64,000 nucleotides of DNA, taken from positions 248,001 to 312,000 of the forward strand of contig CAVXPU010000002.1 of the NCBI GenBank assembly GCA_963763855.1. The letters run 5' to 3'. The DNA is from JAIBCC01 sp963763855 (GTDB lineage: Bacteria; Acidobacteriota; Blastocatellia; Pyrinomonadales; Pyrinomonadaceae). Under the pieces are notes generated by a model. It was not told the DNA's origin. It did not search any database and saw only the letters and a program-made list of their open reading frames with translations. Numbering within the stretch: the stretch's first letter is position 1; each line of letters opens with the position of its first letter. This document shows positions 1-8,482 of the stretch, piece by piece. The position numbers were made by a program, and so were the translations under genes.

Positions 1-1
1 G

Positions 2-202
2 AATTATCTTCTTGGCAATCGCAGAACGTTAAATGTGAATGGAAAATCCATGTACGATGATGAAATTGCTGAAGTGGTTTATCAGGGGAAGACCCCTTTT
101 GTAAAAAAGACAGATGGCAGACTGATTGAAATCAAACCTGTTGAAGTTTATGCAATAGAGTATTTTGTTAATCGCAATAGGAAGTTAAGGGGTGAAATAT
201 AA
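2..202 (+). CDS. 3' end of an unrecognised protein (partial)
   Basis: An open frame enters from the left edge and stops at a TAA at 200-202, giving the last 66 residues of a protein. The tail is hydrophilic, with a GRLIEIKPVEVYAIEYF stretch, and has no motif I recognise. Its start lies outside the window. It ends about 140 bases before the 3' end of tRNA-Phe, on the opposite strand. A gene beside a tRNA 3' end can belong to an integrated element, but nothing in these 66 residues resembles an integrase. Function unknown. Confidence 0.5.
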   Translation, partial: NYLLGNRRTLNVNGKSMYDDEIAEVVYQGKTPFVKKTDGRLIEIKPVEVYAIEYFVNRNRKLRGEI

Positions 203-270
203 AATATCTCTTTCAATAATGGATGGACGGGGAGGCAGGTAACTCTGAGACTTTAATCTAATTTATCACT

Positions 271-292
271 CGCCACACTAACGCCACACTAA
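271..292. repeat. Tandem 11-bp direct repeat (2 copies)
   Basis: The unit CGCCACACTAA occurs twice back to back, just outside the tRNA-Phe terminator. It may be a remnant of an attachment region or a chance duplication. Two copies are too few to say more. Confidence 0.5.
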
Positions 293-321
293 ACAAGAAA
301 AGGGCATCGTAATTGATGCCC
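291..321 (-). terminator. Rho-independent terminator of tRNA-Phe
   Basis: Read on the minus strand, a 7-bp stem (GGGCATC/GATGCCC, loop of 6) at 302-321 is followed by a T-rich tract. It lies directly downstream of the tRNA-Phe gene, in the right orientation to end its transcript. Confidence 0.75.
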
Positions 322-339
322 GTAAGTTATTGATTCTTA

Positions 340-415
<76 letters not shown>

Positions 416-497
416 GCTGCTCCTTCAAAAACACTAGAGCAAGTGAATAAGTGTAAATAAGCGAGCGGTATCTGTCAAATTCGCATTCTCAAAGTTA

Positions 498-1301
498 TTA
501 ATATTGCAGCCGAACTCCTGCCCGATAGGCTTCGTCTACCAAATTATTCCATTGTGCCAAAAGTCCCGCTCTGGTCTGCCCTAGATATTGCAGACGTTGA
601 ATAAGCTCTTCTCTTTGCGACAAATTCCCGTTAGCAACGTATGGATAATAACCGCCATAGGCATAATTTCTGCCGTATCCGCGACGCCCGTAGCGATTCC
701 GATCTTGTTGCTGACCAATCACAACCTTAATGCTGCTGCCATAAAGCGGTGTTCCGTAGTATGGGTTGGGATTGCCACCAGAAGCATTTATTACGGTCTG
801 CACATTGTTAGCCGGATTGACCGCGTTCCCTCTCGCACGATTTCCTTGCCGCCTACCGTAGCCGCCCGAATACGGATAGTAAACGTTAGGAAAGCTGAGG
901 CTTGAAAGTTGATCAACCGTAATAAAATTAGGATTCTGAGTCGGCAGATTTCCCAGCAAACGGTTCGTGTAATCAATTTGGGCGTTGATATTCAATATTT
1001 CACTCCGTAAAAGTGAAGCCTGACTCAGCCAATAATTTTGAACTTCCTGCTTTTCATAACGCTTTTGCTGTGAATACTCAGCAAGTTTGCGTTGATCTTC
1101 GATGCTCCGCTGCTCCAATTCTTCAGGCGAAGGCATTCCGAGCTCTCTGTATTTAGCACGATAGTCTGCTTCTGCTTCTACCCTCTTCTGCTTAAATTTT
1201 TCCAAATCTGCATTGGTCACAGTCTTTTTCGCAGTCTGTGCCGAAGCAATATTTGATACAACAAAAATCAATCCCAATGCTAACCAAAGTTTGTTTTTCA
1301 T
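498..1301 (-). CDS. Secreted Tyr/Gly/Arg-rich protein of unknown function
   Basis: I place the start at the ATG at 1301, which has a GAGG ribosome site and opens a clear signal peptide ending in ASAQ; a longer frame upstream lacks these. The mature protein (267 residues with the signal) begins with a charged, probably coiled-coil stretch rich in Glu, Lys and Arg (residues about 30-110). A low-complexity region with GYGRR, GRNYAYGGYY and similar runs follows at about 140-215, and the end is again helical. No enzymatic motif is visible. Gly/Tyr-rich secreted regions are often structural or adhesive, but that is inference. It lies downstream of a TonB receptor gene, from which a palindromic repeat separates it, so it probably has its own transcript. 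Confidence 0.75.
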   Translation of the reverse strand: MKNKLWLALGLIFVVSNIASAQTAKKTVTNADLEKFKQKRVEAEADYRAKYRELGMPSPEELEQRSIEDQRKLAEYSQQKRYEKQEVQNYWLSQASLLRSEILNINAQIDYTNRLLGNLPTQNPNFITVDQLSSLSFPNVYYPYSGGYGRRQGNRARGNAVNPANNVQTVINASGGNPNPYYGTPLYGSSIKVVIGQQQDRNRYGRRGYGRNYAYGGYYPYVANGNLSQREELIQRLQYLGQTRAGLLAQWNNLVDEAYRAGVRLQY

Positions 1302-1380
1302 CGCTTTATCCTCTTTATTAGAAAACAAATAATAACATCCGTTTGATGCAGAATGATACAGTAAAGTTTTCAAATAATAT

Positions 1381-1463
1381 CAGTATAGCGAGCGGTAGCG
1401 AGTATTTTTAGTGATGATGTATTTATTGTTAACCTAGCGTACTCGCTACCGCTCGCTGTACTG
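1381..1463. repeat. REP-like palindromic element, copy 1
   Basis: Two 24-base arms (1381-1404 and 1440-1463) are inverted copies with a single mismatch. They share the core GCGAGCGGTAGCGAG around a 35-base A/T-rich loop. A second copy in the same orientation lies at 54660-54739. Both sit between two tandem minus-strand genes, where the hairpin could also act as a transcript end. Confidence 0.85.
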
Positions 1464-1473
1464 ATTGTTTCAA

Positions 1474-3846
1474 TTAGAATCCGAAACTCAAACCAATTCT
1501 GCCTGTTCGACCGGTTGTGCGAAAACCGTTTTCAAAATATTCATAATTGAAAAGATTTTCCGCGGTTCCAAATAAACGAAGAGTCAATTTTTCGTTGTTC
1601 AATTTGAAGTTATAACCCGCCGTTAGATCAGCTTTTCGATTGCCTTTGAAACGATAAATATAAGTAGAAAAAGTATCATTACTGAAAATCGGAGCGAGAT
1701 AATCGCTGGTGCCGATGAAATCTAGATTTACCCAAAAATCTTTGATTCTTTGGGTAGCTACGAGCGTAAATTGATGTTTTGGAATGCCCAAGGTTTCAAT
1801 AATATTACTGCCTGAAACCTGCGGCGTGCGTTGATCGCTATTTGTGAAAGTGTATGAAGTAAAGATATTTGTCGAATTCGTTGCCTTCACATCAGCACTA
1901 AATTCTGCACCACGAGCGATGCCGCCTTTCGTATTGTTGTAACCGCCAAAAGGTCTGGAGGTGGTTCCGATATTTGGGACGATATTGCCGTAACCGATTG
2001 TATCAATTAGCTTTGTGTAAAAATACGTGGCGGATAATTTTGCCTTATTTTCAAACAAATTTTGCTCAATTCCGCCATCAAACGCGATTGTTTTTTCAGG
2101 CTTCAAATTCGGATCGCCAAGTGCGATGAAGCTACCGGAAAATGAACTGTAAAATGTTCCGAATCGCTCATACAAACTTGGAACGCGGTAACCATTTCCA
2201 ACGTGTCCGCGAATTTTCGTTCCGGATTTGTCAAAGAAATAAGAAGCCGAACCATCAAAAGTGTAGGAAGTTGGCGGATTCGAAAGCGTGACATTTGAAT
2301 ATGGAGCGTTTGCGGTGCTAAATGTCGGAGTTTTCAGACTAAAAAGCTGAGTGCGAAATCCGCCAGCCAATTGAAGTTTATTATTGAAAAAACTCAAAAG
2401 ATCTTGAACGTAAAAAGTATTGCCCGATTGCTTTGCCACGGTTGAAAAATTTCCCAATCCACTTGGCGTAAACCCATTATTACCATATCTTTCGTCTTCA
2501 AATTCATAGCCGAAAGTAATTGAATTATTGCGGTTTGCCGCCCAATTAAATCGCCCGTTTGCAGTATTGATTTGTCCATCGAAAATGCTATTCGAAGCCG
2601 ACTGAAAACCAACTCCAAGCACGCCGCTATTATTCTTACGGGAAGTTTTCAAGCCCTGATATGAGCCTTGAAAAATTAAATTTGGAGTAATAATTTTCGT
2701 CAAAGCGATTTGTCCGCTGAAGAAATTTGATTTTTGTGAATCATCCGGATCATTTACGTCAAAGACGAAATTTGAGCCTTGTTTAGCATTGATAATGGTT
2801 GAATTTAAGCTTGGTAAAGATCCGAAAGTATCAGGGCTGGAATTGAGCTTCACAAAGGCATCTGAAACGAAAAGCCTACCTGAGATATTGGTATTTTGAA
2901 AAGGATTATATTCGATTCGCGATTGGAAATTGGTATTGTGAGCATCGTCGTCGCCGTCAATCCCTTTCGTATAAAGCGTTCTCGAAATGCCTAGATTATA
3001 GCCGAATTTATTGTCTTTCGTGCCATCGGAAAGATTGCCTCGATAGCGTTGTAATCCGAGTCCGCCGAGAGCAGTGGAAAATTGTCCGTGCAAATCTCTT
3101 TGCGGACGCGGCGTTTGAAAATCGATGACGCCTCCGATGGCATTTGTGCCGTAAAGTGAACTTCCGGAACCACGCAAAACTTCGATCCGACTCACGCTTG
3201 TTAATGTAAAATCGCTCAGAAAACTAGAAGCATCACCCGTGATCGTTGAAGCATCGCGGAAACGTATTCCGTCAACTAGGATCGCCGTATCTTGATTTCG
3301 AAGCCCCCGAGTTTTGATGGTTGCAGTTTTACCGAATCCGCCCAATTGCTGCACACGAAAACCCGGAATAGTCCGCAGAGCTTCTGTCAAACTGAAATCC
3401 GCACGGTCACGCATTTCTTGTCCGCTGATTACATTGATGGTTTTGGAAACTTGTTCGAGAGTTTGATTGGAATCTGCTGAGATATTGACGGTTTCTTTGA
3501 TTCTTTCATAGCCTGATAGTAGTTCCAAATTTACTACTCGATTATCTCCATTTTTCAAGCTAAGATAAAAATCATCCCAAACTCCGACTTGCCTTCCGGC
3601 ATTTTCTTTTCCTGAGGTATGAAGCCTATAAGAGCCTCTAGGAATATTTTCAAAGCGATAATTGCCCTTTTCATCCGCTTTGACAGTAAATATTACATTT
3701 GGGTCTTTAGTCGAAAAAAGGCTAACGATGGCATATTCTTCGGGGTCTTTGTCTTGAGTTACTCTACCACTTAAAGTTGCACCATTTTGTGCGAACACAC
3801 TAATTGTCAAAAATACTAAAAAAAACAAACAACTTAAAATCTTCAT
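1474..3846 (-). CDS. TonB-dependent receptor, probably for cobalamin
   Basis: An outer-membrane beta-barrel receptor of 790 residues that imports a ligand using energy passed on by TonB. The start is set at the ATG at 3846, which has an AAGGAG ribosome site and opens a signal peptide ending in VFAQ. A carboxypeptidase-regulatory-like beta-sandwich (about 25-110) comes first, then the plug domain (about 120-230, with ALRTIPGFRVQQ and VLRGSGSSLYGTNAIGG), then the barrel, which ends in the Phe typical of outer-membrane proteins (GRIGLSFGF). It lies downstream of btuF, btuC and the ABC ATPase in the same direction, which suggests a BtuB-like role in B12 uptake. A 189-base gap carrying a repeat separates it from them, so co-transcription is not certain. 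The substrate is inferred from context only. Confidence 0.88.
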   Translation of the reverse strand: MKILSCLFFLVFLTISVFAQNGATLSGRVTQDKDPEEYAIVSLFSTKDPNVIFTVKADEKGNYRFENIPRGSYRLHTSGKENAGRQVGVWDDFYLSLKNGDNRVVNLELLSGYERIKETVNISADSNQTLEQVSKTINVISGQEMRDRADFSLTEALRTIPGFRVQQLGGFGKTATIKTRGLRNQDTAILVDGIRFRDASTITGDASSFLSDFTLTSVSRIEVLRGSGSSLYGTNAIGGVIDFQTPRPQRDLHGQFSTALGGLGLQRYRGNLSDGTKDNKFGYNLGISRTLYTKGIDGDDDAHNTNFQSRIEYNPFQNTNISGRLFVSDAFVKLNSSPDTFGSLPSLNSTIINAKQGSNFVFDVNDPDDSQKSNFFSGQIALTKIITPNLIFQGSYQGLKTSRKNNSGVLGVGFQSASNSIFDGQINTANGRFNWAANRNNSITFGYEFEDERYGNNGFTPSGLGNFSTVAKQSGNTFYVQDLLSFFNNKLQLAGGFRTQLFSLKTPTFSTANAPYSNVTLSNPPTSYTFDGSASYFFDKSGTKIRGHVGNGYRVPSLYERFGTFYSSFSGSFIALGDPNLKPEKTIAFDGGIEQNLFENKAKLSATYFYTKLIDTIGYGNIVPNIGTTSRPFGGYNNTKGGIARGAEFSADVKATNSTNIFTSYTFTNSDQRTPQVSGSNIIETLGIPKHQFTLVATQRIKDFWVNLDFIGTSDYLAPIFSNDTFSTYIYRFKGNRKADLTAGYNFKLNNEKLTLRLFGTAENLFNYEYFENGFRTTGRTGRIGLSFGF

Positions 3847-3925
3847 AAATCTCCTTAACTCTCGCCCTTCGCGGAGTTGGTTTGATGGGGCGATAGCAAA
3901 GTTCCAGACTACCGATTTGGGAGTT

Positions 3926-3989
3926 GGGATTGCGGAATTCGGATTTTTCTTATATCCAAAATCCGAATTCCCCAATCCAAAATTGAATC
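3926..3989. repeat. AATCCAAAATC-type repeat forming an inverted pair
   Basis: This stretch, upstream of the receptor gene, contains GGATTGCGGAATTCGGATTT followed by a near-inverted copy, so it can fold into a hairpin of about 15 bp. It belongs to the dispersed AATCC/GGATT family found at several other places in the window. Confidence 0.7.
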
Positions 3990-4035
3990 ACTGTTGCGAG
4001 GGCAGTTGCGGAATTTCACCGCATTCCTTTGTCTA

Positions 4036-4809
4036 TTACCCGTAACTCATTGTAATTCTTGGCTTTCGGCTCGTAGGATGTCCGTCAACCAAGACGTCTA
4101 TTTCGAAAACTTCACGAAGCGTTTTCGCATTTAAAACTTCATTCGGCTCACCCTTGGCAGCAATCTCGCCTTGCTTCAAGAGCAAAACTTCATCAGCAAA
4201 TTCTGCCGCTAAATTCAAGTCATGCGTAATAATTAAAGCTGATGAATTGCAGCTTTTGCAACGCTCGCGGACGAGCCGAAAGAGAATTGCCTGATGCGAT
4301 AAATCTAGATTTGCTGTTGGTTCGTCAAGCAAAAGTATCTTCGCCTGAGTCGCTAAAGCCCTCGCGAAAACTACTCTTTGCCGCTCGCCGCCCGAAAGCT
4401 CGTTCATTAACTTGCTCTCAAAGCCCTTCAAATCACACATTTCAAGGGCGTTCGCCGCGATCTTTAAATCATCCTCGCTTTCCCAGCCGAAAACACCGCC
4501 GTGAGCGAATCTTCCCGACAAAACAAATTCCATTACTGTAACCGGAAATTTCGTTTCATTTTCTTGTGCGACTACTGCAATTTTATTCGCGATTTCACGT
4601 CGTGAATAGTTTGAAAGTGGCTTTTCGTCCAGTAAAATCAAGCCTTTTGAAATTGGCAAACTGCCGTTTAGCGATTTTAAAAGCGTTGTTTTCCCGGCTC
4701 CATTTGCTCCAATCACGGCAATCGTTTTGCCTTCCGCCAAGGTAAAAGTAACGTCTTTTATAACCTCGGTGGAGTCGTAATTGATTGAAATATTTTGAAC
4801 TTCTAACAT
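4036..4809 (-). CDS. btuD: ABC transporter ATP-binding protein (BtuD/FecE-like)
   Basis: The cytoplasmic ATPase of a cobalamin or iron-siderophore-type importer, 257 residues. It has Walker A GANGAGKTT (about 34-42), the signature LSGGERQR (about 138-145), Walker B ILLLDEPTANLD and the switch His in ITHDLNLAAEFAD. It follows the permease gene by only 7 bases and is the third gene of a riboswitch-led btuF-btuC-btuD operon. That context favours vitamin B12 or cobinamide over iron. The family assignment is firm; the ligand is inferred from the riboswitch. Confidence 0.92.
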   Translation of the reverse strand: MLEVQNISINYDSTEVIKDVTFTLAEGKTIAVIGANGAGKTTLLKSLNGSLPISKGLILLDEKPLSNYSRREIANKIAVVAQENETKFPVTVMEFVLSGRFAHGGVFGWESEDDLKIAANALEMCDLKGFESKLMNELSGGERQRVVFARALATQAKILLLDEPTANLDLSHQAILFRLVRERCKSCNSSALIITHDLNLAAEFADEVLLLKQGEIAAKGEPNEVLNAKTLREVFEIDVLVDGHPTSRKPRITMSYG

Positions 4810-4816
4810 TTGGCGG

Positions 4817-5791
4817 CTAGTTTTTCCTCAATAAATATATAAACATCGGAGCACCGATTAATGCCGTTATTGCTCCCACGGGCAGTTCACGCGGTGCAAT
4901 AACCGTTCTCGCTATTGTGTCTGCCAGCACCACAAAAATCGCTCCAACTATTGCAGTTGCAGGAATTACGTTGCGATTATCGCTTCCAATTCTAAGTCTT
5001 ACGATGTGCGGAATCACCAAACCGACATATCCGACCGAGCCGCTTGAAGCAACTGAGATTCCAACCAACGCACTCGCCGTTGCAAAAACAATCAGACGGG
5101 TTTTTTGCACTTCTACGCCGAAATCAAAAGCATCACGCTCGCCAAGCATCATCAGATTCAAAGACCGGGCAGTTGCCGATAGAATAATTGTGCCGATAAT
5201 CGCCGTTATTCCCGCCAGATAAAATGAATTCGGAGTCGCTTGCGATAAATCTCCCAAAAGCCAAAAAGTAAAACTGCGAAGCTTGGTCGCATCGAGCAAA
5301 GTCGTCAGCAAAACGATGATTGACGAAAGGAACGTTGTGACAATAACTCCTGATAAAACAAGGCGTTCCGTGTTCATGCCGGCTTTGCTGTTCGCCATTT
5401 GATAAACTGCAAAAGTTGCCAGGCAAGCTCCTGCAAATGCCATCAACGGGCGTAAAATCTCAAACTGACCGAAGAAAACGAATGCGAACATTGTTCCGAG
5501 AGCAGCTCCATTTGAAATTCCCAAAAGATATGGTTCGGCTAATGGATTTCGTAAAAGTGCCTGAAAACCCGCACCCGCAACCGCTAAACTTGCTCCTACA
5601 CTTGCTGCTAATAAGATTCGCGGTAGACGAATTTCCCATAAAATCGATTGCTGCTCTATACTCAAATTCAAAAAAGAAAGTCTCTCACTACCGAAATAAA
5701 TTGCCAGAAAAATAGTCAGAATTAGAAGCAATAATAATCCAATAATGATTCGGATATTTTGAATTCTGAATTTTGAATTTTGAATCATCAT
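4817..5791 (-). CDS. btuC: Cobalamin ABC transporter permease (BtuC/FecCD family)
   Basis: A polytopic inner-membrane permease of about 324 residues with roughly ten hydrophobic helices. The family landmarks are LPRILLAASVGASLAVAGAG near residue 60, NPLAEPYLLGISNGAALG, and the C-terminal ELPVGAITALIGAPMFIYLL. The first ATG, at 5791, overlaps the btuF stop codon by one base; an in-frame TTG lies three bases upstream and a second ATG three bases downstream. The N-terminal residues QNSKFRIQN come from a copy of the AATCC repeat, so the first dozen residues are probably not ancestral. It pairs with the ATPase and BtuF to form the importer. Confidence 0.92.
   Translation of the reverse strand: MMIQNSKFRIQNIRIIIGLLLLLILTIFLAIYFGSERLSFLNLSIEQQSILWEIRLPRILLAASVGASLAVAGAGFQALLRNPLAEPYLLGISNGAALGTMFAFVFFGQFEILRPLMAFAGACLATFAVYQMANSKAGMNTERLVLSGVIVTTFLSSIIVLLTTLLDATKLRSFTFWLLGDLSQATPNSFYLAGITAIIGTIILSATARSLNLMMLGERDAFDFGVEVQKTRLIVFATASALVGISVASSGSVGYVGLVIPHIVRLRIGSDNRNVIPATAIVGAIFVVLADTIARTVIAPRELPVGAITALIGAPMFIYLLRKN
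5755..5786. repeat. AATTTTGAATT-type repeat at the btuC start
   Basis: Three iterations of a GAATTTTGAAT-like unit span the first codons of btuC and read as QNSKFRIQN in its frame. This belongs to the same dispersed repeat style as the other GGATT/AATCC loci. Confidence 0.6.
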
Positions 5792-6690
5792 CAATGAATT
5801 TTCTCTGCAATTTGCTCTAATGCGTCAACCAATCTTGGCGATGGACGCGAAATAATGTCGGCATTTATCTTGAAAACCTTGCTGTTTTTAACAGCCGGTG
5901 AATTTTTGAAAACATCGTTTGGCTCTTTATTATCTTCACTTTCGGACAATATTATGACATCCGGCTGCAACGCTAAAGCCGTTTCTTTGCTAAATTTAGG
6001 ATACGCTTCGGCGACATCGGCAGTAACCGATTCACCGCCTGCCCGTTTGATCAAATCCGTCAAAAATGATTTTCCTCCAACTGTAAAAAGCGGCTCTTTC
6101 GAGATTTGAACGAAAACTTTAACGGACTTTTTATCTTTTACTTTTTGCTCAATTTCATTCGTTCTTTTTTCCAAATCCGCAACAAGTTTGTCCGCTTTTT
6201 CAGAGGTGCCAAAGAGTTCGCCAAGTTTGCGTAAGTTAGCAAAAACATCAGTCAAACTATTCGGGTTTGTAACGTAAACAGCAATATTTTGCTCAGCCAA
6301 TTGTTTGGTAAAAGATTCGATTTGCGAAGCGGTCGAAACAAAAACCACATCGGGTTTTAAAGCGATAATTGTTTCAATATTTGGGTTTATCGTGTCGCCG
6401 ACTTTTTTAATTTGCGATGCTTCAGCCGGGAAATTGCAGTAAGTTGTTACGCCTACAAGTTTATCGCCCTCACCAATTGCAAAGATGTTTTCCGTCAGAT
6501 TTGGAGCAAGCGAAACGGCTCGTTTAATTTCAGTCGGCAAACTAACTTTGCGACCTAAATCGTCAACGATTTCGCGGCGTTGTGTGGGCGTTAAACTATT
6601 ATTTTGCGGAGATTTACAGGCTGAAAAGAGCGACAAAACAACTAGAGTTAAGATGTAAAGCACGACTAAGTTAAAATGATATTTTGACAA
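5791..6690 (-). CDS. btuF: Cobalamin-binding lipoprotein (BtuF family)
   Basis: The periplasmic solute-binding protein that delivers cobalamin or a similar corrinoid to BtuC and the ATPase. The 299 residues begin with a lipoprotein signal (LVVLSLFSAC, Cys near residue 24). The Fe3+/B12 binding-protein fold follows, with RREIVDDLGRKVSLP, KRAVSLAPNLTE and PDVVFVSTA. The start is uncertain. The long frame opens with a TTG at 6690, three bases after a terminator-like hairpin, and has no clear Shine-Dalgarno; an internal GTG is possible. First gene of the operon behind a B12 riboswitch. Confidence 0.9.
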   Translation of the reverse strand: MSKYHFNLVVLYILTLVVLSLFSACKSPQNNSLTPTQRREIVDDLGRKVSLPTEIKRAVSLAPNLTENIFAIGEGDKLVGVTTYCNFPAEASQIKKVGDTINPNIETIIALKPDVVFVSTASQIESFTKQLAEQNIAVYVTNPNSLTDVFANLRKLGELFGTSEKADKLVADLEKRTNEIEQKVKDKKSVKVFVQISKEPLFTVGGKSFLTDLIKRAGGESVTADVAEAYPKFSKETALALQPDVIILSESEDNKEPNDVFKNSPAVKNSKVFKINADIISRPSPRLVDALEQIAEKIH

Positions 6691-6692
6691 TT

Positions 6693-6748
6693 AAAAACCC
6701 TGCCTTGTCCCGCCCATAAATACAAAAGGCAAGCAAAACAGGGTTTTT
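6693..6748 (-). terminator. Intrinsic terminator / expression platform of the B12 riboswitch
   Basis: On the minus strand AAAAACCCTG pairs with CAGGGTTTTT, with an inner CTTGCC/GGCAAG helix, and a run of five T ends it. It sits between the riboswitch aptamer and the btuF start codon, as expected for a switch that ends transcription when B12 is bound. Confidence 0.8.
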
Positions 6749-6774
6749 CACTAACAAAAAGGAGAAAAGAAAAA

Positions 6775-6998
6775 CTACTACATCACACAGCCGAAAGTCT
6801 TTACGCGAGACATTCATTGGCTATAAACATTTTGGCAGGTCTCCTGACTTGTCGATTTTGGATTTTGGATTTCTGATTTTGGATTGTTTCCAATCTTAAA
6901 TCTTAAATCTTAAATCTTGAATCCATTTACAGTGACGCGATCGTGCGGGATTTTCACCCGGCTTCCCTATTCTTCGTTCTTAAAAACGACACCAAAAC
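6775..6998 (-). promoter_or_regulatory. Cobalamin riboswitch
   Basis: The minus strand holds the B12 box AGTCAGGAGACCTGCC (6834-6849) and, upstream of it, the conserved core GGGAAGCCGGGTGAAAATCC with CGCGTCACTGTAA (about 6928-6967). Both are hallmarks of cobalamin riboswitches. The limits are approximate. It precedes btuF and should lower expression of the uptake genes when the cofactor is plentiful. The variable arm between the core and the B12 box is made almost wholly of an iterated AATCC/AATCTTA repeat (6854-6924). Confidence 0.95.
6854..6924. repeat. AATCC-type repeat filling a riboswitch arm
   Basis: One half is four iterations of GATTTTGGATT-like units. The other half is four iterations of AATCTTA-like units, which is roughly its reverse complement. 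Together they can form one long imperfect hairpin, placed in the variable region of the B12 riboswitch between its core and the B12 box. Confidence 0.85.
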
Positions 6999-7189
6999 GA
7001 TTAAGCTGGAAAGAACAAATTCATCAAGTTTTCTCAAAATTTCGAGATACACTTGATGTCTGCGACGTTATCATTAGTGGTTTCAAAAGTCAACGGAATG
7101 TAAATTTCGGCTATATATTCTTGAAATTATTTGGTAATAACGGCTATCCTTAAGTTGCAGCAAATAATAGAAACTTCGGTAAATAAATT

Positions 7190-8482
7190 ATGTCTGAAAA
7201 TAATGTGGTAGCAGTCATTTTAGGCGGAGGAGCAGGCACTCGGCTTTTTCCTCTTACCCAACATCGTTCGAAACCAGCAGTTCCATTGGGCGGAAAATAT
7301 CGCTTGATTGACGTTCCGGTTTCGAACTGTATCAATTCGGGTGTAACGCAGATTTTTGTTCTTACGCAATACAATTCGGCTTCTCTAAATCGTCATATTT
7401 CAAGAACTTACAGGTTTTCGAGTTTTTCTACGGGCTTTGTAGAAGTACTTGCCGCAGAGCAGACGAAAGAGAATCTTGAGTGGTTTCAGGGAACTGCTGA
7501 TGCCGTTCGGCAAATGTTGCCACACATCCGAGATTTGCGGATTGATACTCTACTGATTCTTTCCGGCGATCATCTTTACCGAATGGATTATCGTAAGTTT
7601 TTGCAAAAGCATTACGATACCAATGCCGACGTAACGATTTCCGTAATTCCTGCCAAACGCGAAGAAGCTGAAGAATTTGGACTTTTGAAAACCGACAAAG
7701 ACGGGCGGATTATTGAATTTAGCGAAAAACCAAAAGGCGAAGCTTTGGAAGCAATGCGGGTTGATACTACTAATTTTGGTTTGACTGCGGAGGAGGCTGA
7801 AAATCGTCCGTTTTTAGCTTCGATGGGCATTTATGTTTTTAATTATCAACGCCTTGTTTCGCTCTTGGCAGAGGATAAAACGTGGGTAGATTTCGGACGG
7901 GAAATCATTCCGGATGCGATTGAAAAATACAATGTTCAGGCTTATCTTTTCAAACATTATTGGGAAGATATTGGAACGATTCGTGCATTTTATGATGCAA
8001 ATCTTGATTTAGCCGCACCTTTACCGAAATTTAATTTCTTTGATTCCGAATCGCCAATCTATACCCGCAGCCGCTATCTTCCGCCGTCGAAGGTAAATAG
8101 TTGCAATGTGGAAAATTCGATGGTTAGCGAAGGTTGTATTTTGAATGGAGTGACGGCACGACGCTCTATTATTGGCTTACGCAGCAGAATAGGCACTGGT
8201 GTTAATTTAGAAAACGCAATCATTATGGGCTCGGATTTTTATGAAACCGTCGATGAAATGCGGGCTAATCTTGCTCAAGGTGTTCCGCATGTTGGAATTG
8301 GGGACGGGACAACAATTAAGCGGGCAATTATTGATAAAAATGTCAGGATCGGGAAAAATGTCCAACTCGTTAATAGTCGTGGAATTGAAAAAGAAGATGG
8401 CGAAAAAGGAAGTTATTTCATTCGCGAGGGAATTATTTTAATCCCGAAAGGTGCGGTAATTAACGATAATACGATTATTTAA
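7190..8482 (+). CDS. glgC: Glucose-1-phosphate adenylyltransferase
   Basis: Makes ADP-glucose from glucose-1-phosphate and ATP, the committed step of bacterial glycogen synthesis, in the cytoplasm. The 430 residues begin with the nucleotide-binding GGGAGTRLFPLT (about 12-23). KPAVPLGGKYRLIDVPVSN, SGDHLYRMDY and the sugar-phosphate site EFSEKP follow, and a left-handed beta-helix ends the protein (IDKNVRIGKNVQLVN). The sequence resembles the cyanobacterial/plant type of the enzyme. It is a lone plus-strand gene; its stop overlaps the end of the convergent VWA gene by eight bases. No other glycogen gene is in view. Confidence 0.96.
   Translation: MSENNVVAVILGGGAGTRLFPLTQHRSKPAVPLGGKYRLIDVPVSNCINSGVTQIFVLTQYNSASLNRHISRTYRFSSFSTGFVEVLAAEQTKENLEWFQGTADAVRQMLPHIRDLRIDTLLILSGDHLYRMDYRKFLQKHYDTNADVTISVIPAKREEAEEFGLLKTDKDGRIIEFSEKPKGEALEAMRVDTTNFGLTAEEAENRPFLASMGIYVFNYQRLVSLLAEDKTWVDFGREIIPDAIEKYNVQAYLFKHYWEDIGTIRAFYDANLDLAAPLPKFNFFDSESPIYTRSRYLPPSKVNSCNVENSMVSEGCILNGVTARRSIIGLRSRIGTGVNLENAIIMGSDFYETVDEMRANLAQGVPHVGIGDGTTIKRAIIDKNVRIGKNVQLVNSRGIEKEDGEKGSYFIREGIILIPKGAVINDNTII

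Noticed and set aside
459..470. Third copy of the GCGAGCGGTAGCGAG palindrome
   Set aside because: Only about ten bases match and there is no inverted partner; at most a decayed end.
588..905. Plus-strand open frame opposite the Tyr/Gly/Arg-rich protein gene
   Set aside because: It has no ribosome site, no motif and lies wholly antisense to a better-supported gene with a signal peptide.
6854..6924. Iterated units could suggest a small CRISPR-like array
   Set aside because: Units are 10-11 bases with no unique spacers and no cas genes; they are iterated repeats inside a riboswitch arm.
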